Below, in pieces: positions 1 through 10,937 of a stretch of DNA of 64,000 bases (position 1 is the first letter of the stretch; each line of letters starts with the position of its first letter). The position numbers and the translations under genes are program-made. The DNA is taken from assembly GCA_023213315.1 (NCBI GenBank), contig JAKCPI010014127.1:23436-87435 (forward strand). The letters run 5' to 3'. The notes under the pieces are model-generated. The model had not been told where the DNA came from and did not search any database. It was given only the letters and a program-made list of their open reading frames with translations. The stretch comes from Euborellia annulipes. Its lineage: Eukaryota > Arthropoda > Insecta > Dermaptera > Anisolabididae.

Positions 1-484
1 GGGACGTTTTTTTCGTAGAACCCTAGTTACAGTCTTTAGGGTGTTAATTGAAAAACTCCAAAAATCCCAGTTTATAAGAATTAATATTTTTATAGTGATT
101 TTTTTACCTTTAATAAAAACGATATTATGTAAAATTGCATGAATGTTTGAGTGAACTAGTATTTATACAAGGCGGCGCCAACCGAACAGTTCAATGACCT
201 ACCCCGACCGATTCCCTTAGGACAATAGATATGAACAAATTTTGAATAAAATTTGCACTTTAAAAATAATCCAATGAATATAAATTAGAAAATTATTTTT
301 ATTTTTCACTTTTATATGTAGAAGCTACTTTTATTTTTAATATAATTTAATGTGATCGTTCATCCATCTTAATTTACGTCAAAAATTATTTTACTCTTGA
401 ATGTCAAATGTGAGATTAAGGAAATAATAGACCTATTTAGAAGTTTATAAAGCATCACTTCTCAACTTAACTTGAATAGAGATG
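1..484. other. AT-rich intergenic, nothing recognised
   Basis: No open frame, repeat end or RNA gene could be recognised here. The sequence is AT-rich with short A and T runs. Confidence 0.5.
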
Positions 485-492
485 GTCAGAAT

Positions 493-737
493 CAGGGATG
501 GACAAAATCCTTTAAAAAGAATTAGCAATTCGATCCGCAGATCAGAGCAGTTGGGAAGATCCGATCCATTAATCCAATCCGGCTCCTGCAAAAGGATTAA
601 CGATCCATACTGGAGATCCGACAATCTAGAACGATCCGATCTGATTTAGAAAAAGGATCGCTGTTCCGATCCGCAAATCCAGATTCGGGATCCGAAAATT
701 CGGCTATATTTTTAAGCGTTTGGATTAATCAAAAGCA

Positions 738-768
<31 letters not shown>

Positions 769-971
769 ATGTATTTATTAAAAAGTAAAGTTTTAAATCC
801 TTTTAATCCTTTGAAAAGAATCGCAAAAATCCAGGGTTGCTAATCCCGATCTTCGAAAAAGATTAGCGCTCCGATCCTAGACCCAAAGCAAATCTAATTT
901 CGATTCAGATCCAAAAATTCTGGATCGGATCGGATTTAAATTCAAAAAGATCACGATCCTGCCCATCTCTG
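493..971. mobile_element. hAT-type non-autonomous transposon (CAGGGATGG ends)
   Basis: The left end reads CAGGGATGGACA and the right end TGCCCATCTCTG, which are inverted copies with some divergence. Perfect 8-bp direct repeats GTCAGAAT flank it at 485-492 and 972-979, the signature of hAT transposition. The 479-bp body is filled with degenerate GGATCCGAT and GATCCGAAT words, carries an (AT)n tract at 737-764 and has no coding capacity. Confidence 0.85.
737..764. repeat. (AT)n microsatellite
   Basis: About 14 uninterrupted AT dinucleotides lie inside the hAT-type element at 493-971. Confidence 0.95.
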
Positions 972-979
972 GTCAGAAT

Positions 980-2003
980 TAAGGGTATTTATCTAAAAAA
1001 TCACATTTTATTAAATATGACCAGGTTGTTTATGTCGTCATATTCGTGCCTCTTCATTTGAGGCGCCTTTCTTTTCATTTTGCAAATATTTTCAGTATTC
1101 CTATATAATATTTCAATAAATGTTCATATTTAAACTTAAATTTTTTTTAATTCAAGGAAGGGTGCTCTTAGTGTTAAATGCTATTCCCAACGGTGCCGTA
1201 AACTTCATAAGGTTGGGAAACTTAAATTTTTACGATTGAGATATCAATTACTTCAGGTCATGATGATCCAAAGCAAAAGTCAAAATCCATTCTTTCTAAT
1301 TTATATAAGTATATTTTATTCTTTATTTCCTATGATTCCCCAAAATTTATGGCAAATTTTTGAAATACCAAAGTTCTAATCTCTTGATGGTCATATAATT
1401 TATGTTTTATTTTTTTCTTTCGAAATGTGTGTACTTTTCTATATACATGTCGATTCTAAAAATATATAAGTATAATACTTTTATTTGTTTTATTTATTGT
1501 TTTGTATTTGTTTAGCACGGAGGATTTGTGCCTCTAAAAGCAGGTTGTTAAAAAATTTATTTATTAAAAAAAAAAAAATAAAAAATAAGCAAATTTTACA
1601 CTCTTTTTTAAGGAACTAAATTAAGTTGCTTTAAGATTATTTTTATTTAACCCAATTTATCACTAATTTTATCGCGCTTCATTTTAAATTAAATACCCTT
1701 CTTTATTTAAATAAAAATTTAAAAGAGAAAATGTGAACTTAATGGATCCATTATTAAAAAAAAAAAAATCGTAATCCTATTTTTTTTATTCCCCTAGTGA
1801 AATCCATTTAAAATTTATTTCCGGATTTTCGCAAACAATTCAAGTCCTTCTGGTTTGGGATGCTGAGGAAGAATCAACTGGAGCATCGATTGCTCGGCTT
1901 TGAAGGGTCGAAACAAATTGGGTCATATCCGAGTGTCCCATTCTCTCAGAGATAAAAGAACAAAGAAGGAAAAAAAAAGCTAGAAATTAGTGACAATCGA
2001 TAA

Positions 2004-2034
<31 letters not shown>

Positions 2035-2860
2035 GCCATTTCGAAAACCATCTGTTAATGAATGTGACATTCTATTGTTTGATCAATCGAGAAGGGAGAA
2101 AAATTGAAGAATAATGACTTCGAAAAAAAAAAACGAATTAATATCGACCCTGTAATTGGACATTGTAACATTCAATTTAATGAAACTAATTATCAATAAT
2201 AAAGATATTATATGGGACATTTGTTAATTTTCTTAATAAACAAGAAATTAATTAATTAATTAATTCGATAAAAAATAAAACTTTGATGAAAAAGAAAAAA
2301 AAATGAATAATATTGAGGTTGTTTCTGTTCTTTTCTCGCTTCGGTCATATAACTGAAACGTCACTGCCAGTTGAGTTTGGGATTATATTGGGGATTCTCT
2401 TCTCATCTACAGAATGAGACGTCACTGAGAGAGTTAGAGAAATGTGAAGTGAAACCTGACAAGCTAAACTTTTTTATCCTCTCGACTAATCGCATATTAT
2501 GTAGTATAAAAAAAACTTTATAGAGAAAAGATTTTAAGAGCTTTATTTATGTATAGTATAAATCCAAAATTGTCAACCTAACTTTCTAAAGTTTAACACC
2601 TTACAAATATATTTAAGGGGTTTCAGGAGCGACGTCTAAACGTACTTTAAAAACAACTATTATAAGGAATTTTTCAATGCGGTTTTTTTTTTAATGAATT
2701 AAATTCATAAGAGATTATTGGGACATCGAGCTATAATTTTTAAAATTAAAAAATTATCGTAATTAATTTTTTTGTTATCAAGCAAATACAAAAAAACAAT
2801 CAGTCCCAATAATCTTTAATTTTTTTTAAATTTAAAAATGAATTTATTGTTATTATTAAT
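980..2860. other. AT-rich, no gene recognised
   Basis: Long A and T homopolymers (for example 1566-1577, 1755-1767, 2003-2027) and scattered short words are all I see. ORFs are absent or trivially short. The segment lies upstream of the neurensin exon, so a missing N-terminal exon could hide here, but no frame resembling the family was found. Confidence 0.5.
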
Positions 2861-2863
2861 CAC

Positions 2864-3680
2864 TAGGGCTCGGATTTATAGGCACTAAAAATTATTAAAA
2901 TAGGCACTTAAAAAGGCATTTATTGTAAAAATAGGCACTAAAAAAGGCACTTAAAAAGGCATTATTTAAGAAATAATATAAAAAATTTAAAAAATTGATG
3001 TCTTATTTTTGGAAACAAAGATAAAACAATTACCTCCTTTGCACAAAGATGGCTGAATGTAGGGCTGGACGGTAAACCGGTAAAAATTTTTTACCGAAAA
3101 CGCGGTAACGAACCTCTAATTCGGTAAAAACCGATTTTTTTTTCGAAAGTCGGTAAAAACCTATTTTTTCAAAAAAATTGGCGTCTCTAAAAAAAAGGTA
3201 AAATATTTTTTCGGACGGGGAAAAATTTTGGTTCCGCGAAAAAAAAATGTTTCGCGGCGGCAAACTTTGGTTCCGCGGGCGGTAAAAAATTTTTACCTAC
3301 TTTCGAGAAAAACCTGTTTTTACCGACTTTCGAGAAAAACCGTTTTTTTTTTCATTATCGAGGTCAGTAATGAAAATCCATTACCGTCCAGCCCTAGCTG
3401 AATGAGCGGAGGGCGGAGGGGGCGAAGCTCAACTGAGGCACCGTTTTTCGTTCCACCTTTTTTTTTTTTAGTATTCGAATCTCGTTCGATTTTTTTTGTA
3501 ATTTTTCTCCGGATTTGTGATATAAAATGAATTTATTATGAAATTTCAAAAAAAAAGCCCAAATTGGCTATTTGAACTTAAAATAGGCACTAAAAAAGGC
3601 ATTTATAGATGAAATAGGCACTAAAACCCAAAATCGTCCAAAATAGGCATTATAGGCACTAACAAATGCCTCTTATTTTA
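2864..3680. repeat. Decayed element with TAGGGCTCGGATTTATAGGC end and reiterated AGGCAC words
   Basis: The left end resembles the termini of the small hAT element at 38010-38151 (TAAAGCTCGGATT). The words AATAGGCACTAAAAAAGGCA recur on both sides of a younger insertion (3060-3396), at 2906-2965 and 3583-3665. No matching right terminus was found, so this is either a truncated hAT-type element or a simple tandem degenerate repeat. Confidence 0.5.
3060..3396. mobile_element. hAT-type non-autonomous transposon (TAGGGCTGGACGGTAA ends)
   Basis: Inverted termini TAGGGCTGGACGGTAA and TTACCGTCCAGCCCTA bound a 337-bp body rich in CGGTAAAAACC words. Perfect 8-bp target duplications GCTGAATG lie at 3052-3059 and 3397-3404. 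It sits inside the older AGGCAC repeat. The minus-strand ORF covering most of it is low-complexity and not a gene. Confidence 0.87.
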
Positions 3681-3907
3681 TTCAGAATTTCATGAAACAA
3701 ATGCATTAAATATTATTAGCTACCATTCTGACAAATTTTTGAATTACTTGATTTTTTGTACATACTTTTTATGACACACTACGCCATCTTATCGGGAAAA
3801 ACATGCGTAACACCTTCGCTCCAATTCCGCCTTAACTCTTTTTTTTTAATTATTCTAAGAACAGCAGTAATAAATTTCATATGTAATGTTTCCTTATCTG
3901 TGAACAG

Positions 3908-4186
3908 GAGGATGATTTTGAATATAGCATCGGTCCCACCGGAGAGAAAGAGCTTCCTTCCCCAGCGACGTTTGGTCCACCAGGTAGCGGATGTACTTGC
4001 GGAGCTGGAGCTTGTAGGAGCTTCTGGCTTCGAGCAGGCCTATGGGGTGGTGCCAATTTCTTGTTAGTGGGTTTGATCGCCTTGCTTGTCGGCTATCTGA
4101 CTCCTCCCAGGACAACGTTGGTGGCATATCAAGATAACATCGAAATTGTCGATCATTGGGCTATCACCTTCAACAAACGGCTGGAG
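3908..4186 (+). CDS. nrsn: Neurensin homologue, internal coding exon (first membrane helix and loop)
   Basis: This exon encodes 93 residues of a neurensin-family protein. In vertebrates these are two-pass membrane proteins of small neuronal vesicles linked to neurite extension. It opens with acidic EDDFEYSIG, matching the acidic segment just before the core in NRSN1. A Gly/Pro/Cys stretch (C29, C31, C36 of this fragment) precedes the core RSFWLRAGLWGGANFLLVG (helix 1, about residues 42-64), LTPPRTT, then a luminal loop ending IVDHWAITFNKRLE. The acceptor is TTTCCTTATCTGTGAACAG, with an in-frame TAA upstream that shows the frame starts by splicing. The donor is GAG|GTAACT, phase 0, joining in frame to 9872. 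If the donor were skipped, the frame would run 14 codons and stop at TGA 4226-4228. The plus ORF opening at 3756 in another frame is a shadow. The family call rests on remembered motif order, not on an alignment. Confidence 0.9.
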
Positions 4187-4525
4187 GTAACTAAACAACA
4201 GAACCCTATCCTCCCTTGGAGCAGCTGAGCTCTTGTTTCATTCTTAATTTAAAATTATATTGGCTAGCAATTAATTTTAATAAATATCGGAAGAGTATAA
4301 AAAGTCTTTCGAAAAAGGCTTTATAAAGTTATTTACATTTTTATTACATTATTCGATTATTTAAAAATCGAAAACACGAAATTTGTGGATATTTTTGAGG
4401 TTACTTGTAGGTAGTTGGTTGTACATAAAACATGTATAAGTAGGCCTAATAAATTTTTATTATAGGCCAAGTAAAATTTCTTACAAATTACACTATTACT
4501 CATACAATTTTCATTCCGTAGAGTA

Positions 4526-5422
4526 AGTGCGTCAATTATAGACCACCATAAGGATTTTGCCAAATAAAACTCAGAATTTTAAAGTTTAATCAGCCTTATA
4601 TATTTTGAACAGTTTGATAATTATTTGGTATCAAAAACTATTAATAAAATTCTTAAGAAACATCAACATTTTCAAAAATATGTTATTATTGTGAATTTGC
4701 AAAAAGTGTAGGCCTGCAAATTATAGACCAGATGGTGGCGTCAGTGGCGGCCCGTGACCGAGACAACTGGGTAGGCGACAAAAATATATATTACTTACGA
4801 AAAATAGAAAAAAAGAAAGAAAAAAGGCGTATTTATTTATTTTTGTAAATTAAATCTATTCGCCTATCTTTTAATTTAGATAATAATTGAATAATTTGAT
4901 CTGTGAAGTTATCTTGTTTCGAAATTTGAACTAATAAATCTTCATGAGAAATTGCGCTCTACGGTAACACTTGTCATCGGCTTGGCATAGGCTGCTTAGT
5001 TCATCGCCTAACCGTTCGACTTATAGCGCTAGCTATCACTGCTGTGCGCATGCGCGACTGTCTAGAAATGTGGGCAGCGGAGTGTGGAGTACAGGCAGTA
5101 GATAGGCTAAGAAAAATATCGCCTTTACTTTATAAATACGAGGTTCTGAAGTGTTTCAATTTTTTTTTTTTGCAAAATCATATATATTAATTAATAAATA
5201 TAGTAATTATTTTATGAAACTAAATATTTTTAAACTTAATAAATATAATAAAATTGATAAATATTTTTCATCTGTATATTTATAAGGTAGGCGTCGCCTA
5301 CCTTGCCTACCCTAGCGAGCCGCCACTGGGTGGCGTGCACTGACCGACAGCTGGATATAAAGGACGTTCTTTGAGAAACGCCGGTGGTCTATATTACAGA
5401 ATCAGTCCATAATTGGCGCACT
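4526..5422. mobile_element. Tc1/mariner-type MITE interrupted by a hAT element
   Basis: The left end AGTGCGTCAATTATAGACC and the inverted right end (AGTGCGCCAATTATGGAC read on the minus strand) match closely and are flanked by TA at 4524-4525 and 5423-5424. The element lies in the long neurensin intron. Its centre is split by the hAT insertion at 4742-5328, so the intact MITE was roughly 300 bp. No coding sequence is visible. Confidence 0.75.
4742..5328. mobile_element. hAT-type non-autonomous transposon (CAGTGGCGGC ends), nested
   Basis: Termini CAGTGGCGGCCCG and CGAGCCGCCACTG are inverted repeats. Perfect 8-bp direct repeats GGTGGCGT at 4734-4741 and 5329-5336 flank it. It inserted into the TA-flanked MITE, so it is the younger of the two. 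Internally a GGTAGGCGACA word near the left end is echoed by an inverted GTAGGCGTCGCCTAC near the right end. It has no transposase. Confidence 0.9.
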
Positions 5423-5646
5423 TAGTCTACCACCTACTTTCAAAGACAAGGAAGCATCCTCTGGGGGATTATTAAATTATCCTATCTGCAATTTTTATTT
5501 ATTTTCAATCGGGTTTTTAACTTTATTTCCTAATAATAAAACAAATTTGATTATTGTAATCGACCCCGAGGAGTCTTGGGAATCTAAACTTTCTTTCCTG
5601 GCTTATGCATCATATTCATAGGGCTGGGGCAAATCATCCCATAAAC

Positions 5647-5988
5647 CAGGAGCGTATATAGAATTTTTTTCGGAGGGGGTCTGACACTTTTTTAAATAAA
5701 ATAAAAATAAATAAATAATACCCCCATACAAAAAACTATTTTTAAAATACCGGATATCCTGAGTCCCGAAGGGCCCGGACCCCCTCTCAAAGACAGATTA
5801 TAAATTTTTTTTTTTTAATCCAAATTTTTCCGTTTTACTCCATATTTTTTTTTTTTTAGTAATTTTCCCCTCGTAACGCAAACCACTACTTGTTGCGAAT
5901 ATTTTTTGACCTTTTTTTTTTTTTGTATAAGAGTTTCATTGGAAAATTTTTTTTGGGGGGAGCTTGGCCCCCCTCATATACGCTTCTG
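5647..5988. mobile_element. hAT-type element, CAGRRGCGTATATA family
   Basis: The left end is CAGGAGCGTATATAGA and the right end TCATATACGCTTCTG. Flanks CCATAAAC and TAATAAAC match at 6 of 8 positions, as expected of an old hAT duplication. G-runs near the left end and C/G-runs near both ends are typical of this family, related ends of which occur at 7523 and 33673. The body also holds the word GGGCCCGGACCCCCTCTCAAAGAC, shared in inverted form with 11490-11520. Confidence 0.65.
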
Positions 5989-5996
5989 TAATAAAC

Positions 5997-6940
5997 CCAG
6001 AAAAGATAGGAAGATCTCTAGGAGCCGTAAAATCACAATTCTTATTTTTAAATACTTTTTCCTCTTTGGGGTTCTTAAAGCAGGCAAAAAAAGTTGATTT
6101 CTTTTATTCATTTAATTTCCACATAAAAAAGAAGCTAAAACAACAAAATTGGTCATAATTACATCAATAATAGTTAGTGGAGATAGATTTTATGAAACCT
6201 TTACAAATAAATGGTCCTTACAATCTGGCTCCACTTAAAATTAACTACCTCCTAAATTTCATTATATAAAATTTTATAATTATTATTTCAATAATATTAA
6301 AAAGTTTATTAACTTTATCTCAAATGTATAGACAGACCCTGGCTTGTTTTAAAAGGTGTGCTCTGCATATTTATTAAATAATATCCAAATAGTGCATTTA
6401 GAGTCCAGAAAAAGTCAATGATGGATGCGCCCACATGTATTTTCTCTGTTTTATTTTCACTTTTCATATTCTTTTTAAAATTTTGCAATAAAAAACTTTA
6501 TTACAACATTAAAAATGCATACAAAAAAGTAAAAAATCAGTTATACGTAACTTTTTATTTGCTTTTAAAATATTTTTTATGATTTTTAAAATCTTAATAA
6601 GAGGATCGTTTAATTAATTAAATTTATTAATTCTAAAATTAAAAGAATTTGAATATTTAAAATTTTTCTATTACTAATATGTAGTTTAATCATTAATTAA
6701 ACATTTATCTTTATAAGTTCGCTAATTTAATTCTCAGTGAACTCTAAAACTAAAGTTTACTTCAAATTCTATATTGATACCATAAATCATTTGTCCAGTA
6801 AGCTTGTTGATTTATAACAAAGGACAGATCAACAAATTCACTAAAAACTTTTGATTGATTAGGATTGTCTTATGAAGAGTCAGTAGGGTTTAAGGTCCCA
6901 GATTAATTTAATAATTTTCTATAAATTTGGCGAATACCTT
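5997..6940. other. Intronic AT-rich DNA, nothing recognised
   Basis: Intron of the neurensin homologue. Only AT-rich sequence without repeat ends or frames of note is visible. Confidence 0.5.
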
Positions 6941-7213
6941 TTATTTTCTCTTACCTATATTCATGTGTTGATATATAAAGAGAAAGTATTAAATTCATGT
7001 CAAAAATTTGATGTCGAGATTTTGATGCAAATACACATTTTGAGATCACTGAATCCAAGGAAGTGGACAAAATGGTCTGTATGTAGGTGTGTGTGTTTGT
7101 GATCAAAATTAAGCAAAAAGTAAATGTGAGGTTGAAATTTTATATTTAAATTAGGTACTGATCTTACACACAAAAATCAGCTTTGAAATAAAATCCGCCC
7201 AAAAGTCACTGAT
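6941..7213 (-). mobile_element. Family D dispersed element, 3' part
   Basis: Starts with the terminal hairpin (TTTTCTCTTACCTATAT ... AAGAGAAAGTATT), then the conserved 3' core (TTCATGTCAAAAATTTGATG, ATTTTGATG, GAATCCAAGGAAGTGG) and a short GT-rich microsatellite, on the minus strand. It breaks off within the GTACTTTACTGATGTA motif where a TA-flanked transposon end begins at 7215. Confidence 0.75.
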
Positions 7214-7214
7214 G

Positions 7215-7243
7215 TACAGTGAGGGTTAATATTAAGTCCCACT
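7215..7243. mobile_element. Solo end of the CAGTGAGGG Tc1/mariner-type MITE
   Basis: TACAGTGAGGGTTAATATTA closely matches the terminus of the complete MITE at 56594-56800. Only this end remains. The TA coincides with the TA of the D-element word ACTGATGTAC, so the MITE had jumped into D. Confidence 0.6.
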
Positions 7244-7289
7244 CAGAGATCTTCCTGGCTTTCGAGCCTTGCGCGTAGGCAACAATTTA

Positions 7290-7523
7290 CGGAGGTCTGC
7301 CCCCCCCCCCCGAAATTTCCCAAACACATATACAGGGATATACGACATCAGCGCAACAAATTTTTCCGCAGGATGGAAAACTTTGGTTCCGCAAAAGAAA
7401 AAATGTTCCGCAAAAAATTTCGTGTGAAAAAAATGTAGTTTCTTAAAAAAAAATTTTCCTCAGAAAGATTTTTGAGTTCAGGCCTCCCCCCCCCCCCAAA
7501 AAAAATTTCTATATACGCCCCTG
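7290..7523. repeat. Fragment of the CAGGGGCGTATATA hAT-like family
   Basis: The right end TATATACGCCCCTG follows a C13 run. CCCAAACACATATACAGGGA further left is shared in inverted form with 33590-33625. The left terminus was not located. The Gly/Pro-like frames here are low complexity. Confidence 0.5.
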
Positions 7524-7954
7524 AGTCTCCGGATTAAGACTACGATTAATGTTAAATTTTTGATAGTCATTATATTAAAAACTATTCATTACTTCTCCAT
7601 TGGCTCTTTCTTCATTTATATAGTATTGAAGGTTTTGCATATTAAAGAAATAAAAAAGCCCTTTTTATTCAAAAGAGAGATTTCCAAACAAACTGAGCTC
7701 CCTTTACAATCCTTAAAAAAAGTCATTTAATAGAGCGGATAAGGAAGCTCTCTTGCATGTCTTTCCATTCTCATCCCTCTTCTTTTCAAAGGTTATTTAT
7801 GTTCTAGAATTACAAGCAACATCCGAAATTTAAACATTCTACAATTGATAAGCGTAAAAATAAATAAATAGAAACAAACCCTGGGAAAAAACCTTTTTTA
7901 CAGAAAACATTTGGAAATTTAGAAATTTTTAAAATTTTATTCAGTTTATGGTTT

Positions 7955-8118
7955 TTTATCCTTAGCTCAGAGAGTAGACACTAGCTTCTTGCGCCGGGGT
8001 CCCGGGTTCGCTTCCGGGCCCAAGCGAGAAATATTTATTTCATTTTATTTGACTACAAATCATTTGAAATAAATAGGAATGGGGTCTAAATGGCCTTAGA
8101 TGACGAAAAAGACCTTAT
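7955..8118 (+). repeat. tRNA-derived SINE, family A
   Basis: The head carries an A-box-like TTAGCTCAGAGAGTAGA and B-box GGGTTCGCTTCC at tRNA-like spacing. The ends of the head do not pair as an acceptor stem, so it is a SINE head and not a tRNA gene. The body ATTTGAAATAAATAGGAATG leads to the 3' domain AAATGGCCTTAGATGACGAA (8088-8107). Related copies lie at 17165, 19258, 20545, 22503 and 42165. It sits in the neurensin intron in sense orientation. Confidence 0.8.
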
Positions 8119-8747
8119 AAAAAATTGGCTTTTCTTTTTCATCTATTATCAAATAAATACTTTTCTCCTTCCCTTAGTTGTAATTACTTTTTTTATTTAT
8201 TTAAAATATTAAAAAAATAATACGGTGGAGTAGCTCGAAATTACTTGTATTATGGTGTTGGTGGTTCCATCGTAAATCTTAATTCTTGTCTTGATTTCGT
8301 AGTCTTTCATCAAAAAAGATTTTTAACAGATTTTCTAACTATAGATTACTTATATATATCAATAATATAAGTATATGGCCAACCTGCCCTATCGTCATGT
8401 TTGAAACAATTTTTATCCCGCACAAATCACGTTGAGGTTTTTTAATTAATAGAGAAATAATCCTTATATTCTAACCTTTAAATATAGTGCTCTCTTGTTA
8501 AGCTCGAAGTAACCAAAAGGTAGATAAAAACAATTTTATTCAACTAGTAAAAATTTCCTCCAAGCTGCAAAAATCGAATAAATGATTCTAACTCATGTGA
8601 GTTTACTCCGATCATTATAGTTGTTTTGGCAGAAGGAGGGTGGCAGTGCTATTATCCTTCATTCTGATCCGTAACACAATCTTCCAATTCTGCGAAATAT
8701 CGCGACTGGGCCAACCTGTGGGCTAACCTGCCCCTGTCTCTCCTATA

Positions 8748-8996
8748 TGGACAGTTTATTTTGAAAGTGGTGTAAGTCCACTTTCTATTGTTTCGAAAAA
8801 ATGAAAGGTTAGCACATCTGTTTATTAAAAAATCTATTTACTGACCAATTTTCAATTGGACAAAACATGGGAATTTTAAAGAAATTTACCACTAGCTAGG
8901 TATACATAGAAAATTTATATTAATTTAAGCATAAATTATGTGATATCACATTTTTTTTTTAAATGGACTTACACCACTTTCAAAATAAACGGTCCA
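8748..8996. mobile_element. Tc1/mariner-type MITE, about 38-bp inverted ends
   Basis: Termini TGGACAGTTTATTTTGAAAG and its inverted partner (CTTTCAAAATAAACGGTCCA at the right) extend to about 38 bp with few mismatches. They are flanked by TA at 8746-8747 and 8997-8998. The 249-bp element lies in the neurensin intron and has no coding capacity. Confidence 0.8.
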
Positions 8997-9169
8997 TAAA
9001 TTGCCGGTGGGCCAAATGAACCCAGGATCTCTAGCCTGTTCGGAGACACAAATGAAATAACACTGATGTACCGGATCCGGGGCCAGGGTCCCACCAGTAA
9101 AATACAGCCGTATATAGTTTATAATTATAAAATTTGTTAAATAATCAAGTTTCAATTGGAGCATTTGTT

Positions 9170-9850
9170 GAATATTAATATCTCATTCAAATAGATAGGT
9201 CTCAAAGAGCTTTATATTAATATTCAGTATTTTATTTACGCTATTTTCTAACATTACCCTATATTAAGTGAACCAAGTATTTCTTTTATTTATGGTATAG
9301 ACCTATTCTCGGGATTAAGTCTATTGAAATTTATTTAGTAAAACCTTAATAGTCCTTAGGTACTACTAGAGACTCCCTAGAGATATTTTAAATCCACCAG
9401 ACGAAAGGTTATCCCTTTAGAACCCTGCGCACTGAAATTACTTAATGGATAAAGTTTAATTTATCTTCCCTTAAGACTTGAGACAGAACTTACTATGAAG
9501 TTTAACAAACAAAAAGAAAATTAATGGAGAAACTATTCTCTATTAATATAATTATGAATATGTAATAATGTCTCATTGACTATGTTAGCATCAGAAATCT
9601 TGAAAACAAAAAAAAAATTTTAGTTAACTCGTTCAAATTAAAATCTTATTTATTAAAATTACTTGCTAGTTGCCTGTATTTATGTTGAATCTTTTAAAGT
9701 TCTCTTTGTGAGTACCTACCTTGTGAATAGGCAACCAGAGAGGCTCAGCTGTCTTGGTTTCAGCCAACTGCCAATTTAATCTGAACCAAATAAGTTCCTT
9801 AGCACCTATCGTACTTTTATTCTTTAAATAGCAGTTTATTTTTTGCAGGA
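9170..9850. other. 3' portion of neurensin intron, nothing recognised
   Basis: AT-rich intron sequence leading to the pyrimidine-rich acceptor at 9860-9871. No repeat ends are visible. Confidence 0.5.
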
Positions 9851-9871
9851 GAATTTTATTTTTATTTCCAG

Positions 9872-10099
9872 ATGTGTCGATTGGCTGGCCTAGCGGTGTT
9901 TTGCACTGGCGGTGTTGTGCTCCTTATAGCTCTGCTCGCTTCTACATTTTGTAGCGAATGTCCTCGATGCCAGCAGAATGAGTGTAGCTACAACAGTCAG
10001 CCAATCGTCATCAATCCCATCCGGATACCTATTAACGAGCAAATTCGATCAGTTCAGCCAACAGTAGGCCAGACCTCTAGTTTGTTACCCTACAAATAG
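9872..10099 (+). CDS. nrsn: Neurensin homologue, terminal coding exon (second membrane helix and tail)
   Basis: This exon encodes 75 residues and the stop codon. MCRLAGLAVFCTGGVVLLIA matches the second-helix motif of neurensins (LAG..LFCIGG), and helix 2 spans about residues 4-26. A Cys-rich stretch CSECPRC with a further Cys follows, then a tail ending QPTVGQTSSLLPYK, comparable to the short C-terminal ending of NRSN1. The acceptor is TTTTATTTCCAG|ATG, phase 0, so the methionine is internal rather than a start. A second AG 23 bases upstream (9847-9848) would shift the frame, which supports 9872. The two exons give 168 residues; vertebrate proteins are a little longer, as expected if an N-terminal exon is missing from the window. 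The reading frame is intact, so the gene is probably functional. Confidence 0.9.
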   Translation: MCRLAGLAVFCTGGVVLLIALLASTFCSECPRCQQNECSYNSQPIVINPIRIPINEQIRSVQPTVGQTSSLLPYK

Positions 10100-10335
10100 A
10101 AAAATCAATATTAAAAATATTCTCGCTTTTTTATTATATCATTTTAAATAGAAAAATGATAAATGTAATTAGGTGGGTTGAAAATACAGTGTAGTTAATT
10201 TTTTTCGAGAAAATATGCATATTCTAGTAAGAAATGTTTTAAAATCCTATCGTATTGAAAAAAAATTTCGAAAATTCCCTTTTTTCAAATTGAAATATTT
10301 ATGACGTTTTTTTTTTTATTTTTATTGAACTATAA

Positions 10336-10341
10336 AATAAA
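10336..10341 (+). terminator. Possible poly(A) signal of the neurensin gene
   Basis: AATAAA lies about 240 bases after the neurensin stop codon. It is the first canonical hexamer I see downstream, but such hexamers are frequent in DNA this AT-rich. Confidence 0.35.
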
Positions 10342-10613
10342 TTTATAGTATGTCAATAGGAGTATTCTAATGCTTTAAAATTAACTTTTTTCGACCCACC
10401 TCACATATATAATTGTTATAGTTCGAATGATTGGATAGCCAATGAAAAAACCGTGTTTTTAATTTTTCAGTTGCAATTACAATTACAATTACTTCTTCGC
10501 AATCTTCCAGAAGGTCGATTAAATATAAAAATTGGCTAGAAATTATTGCTAAAATTTATTTGTTAAAAATTAGTTCGTTAATTTTACTGAGATGAGCTGT
10601 ATTACATTTAGAG

Positions 10614-10937
10614 CAAGGGCACACGGGTGACTTTTGTCACTCAACAGTTTCTGTCACTGTCGACCTTCAAAATCTGGCCGCCCCAACGAGTAGGTGACTG
10701 TCTCAACAACCTCTTACAATGTGACAAAACAGTCAAGTTTCAAACTGTCACTCGTGTGCGCATGGGAGCGGGACAGTTTCGTCACGGAGAAGTTGCTTGG
10801 CCTAGTGACAAATAAGTCACTCTGCTTTCACGTCACTCAGTGGGCTTTACTCCCATAAAAACCTATGTAATGTGACGGCTCATACTGCTAGTGACAAAAC
10901 TGTTGCGTGACAAAAATCACCCGTCTGCGCGTGCCCT
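10614..10937. mobile_element. Palindrome-rich TIR element (AGGGCAC...GTGCCCT)
   Basis: The left end AGGGCACACGGGTGACTTTT is inverted at the right (TCACCCGTCTGCGCGTGCCCT). The interior repeats GTGAC/GTCAC many times, giving several nested small hairpins. No convincing target duplication was found, so the superfamily is open. The plus ORF inside it is a by-product. Confidence 0.65.

Noticed and set aside
3756..4067. 103-codon ORF overlapping the neurensin exon
   Set aside because: A different frame from the exon; the neurensin frame has the family motifs and proper splice sites.
7968..8035. tRNA gene on plus strand
   Set aside because: A- and B-box are present, but the ends do not form an acceptor stem and the segment continues into a SINE body found elsewhere.
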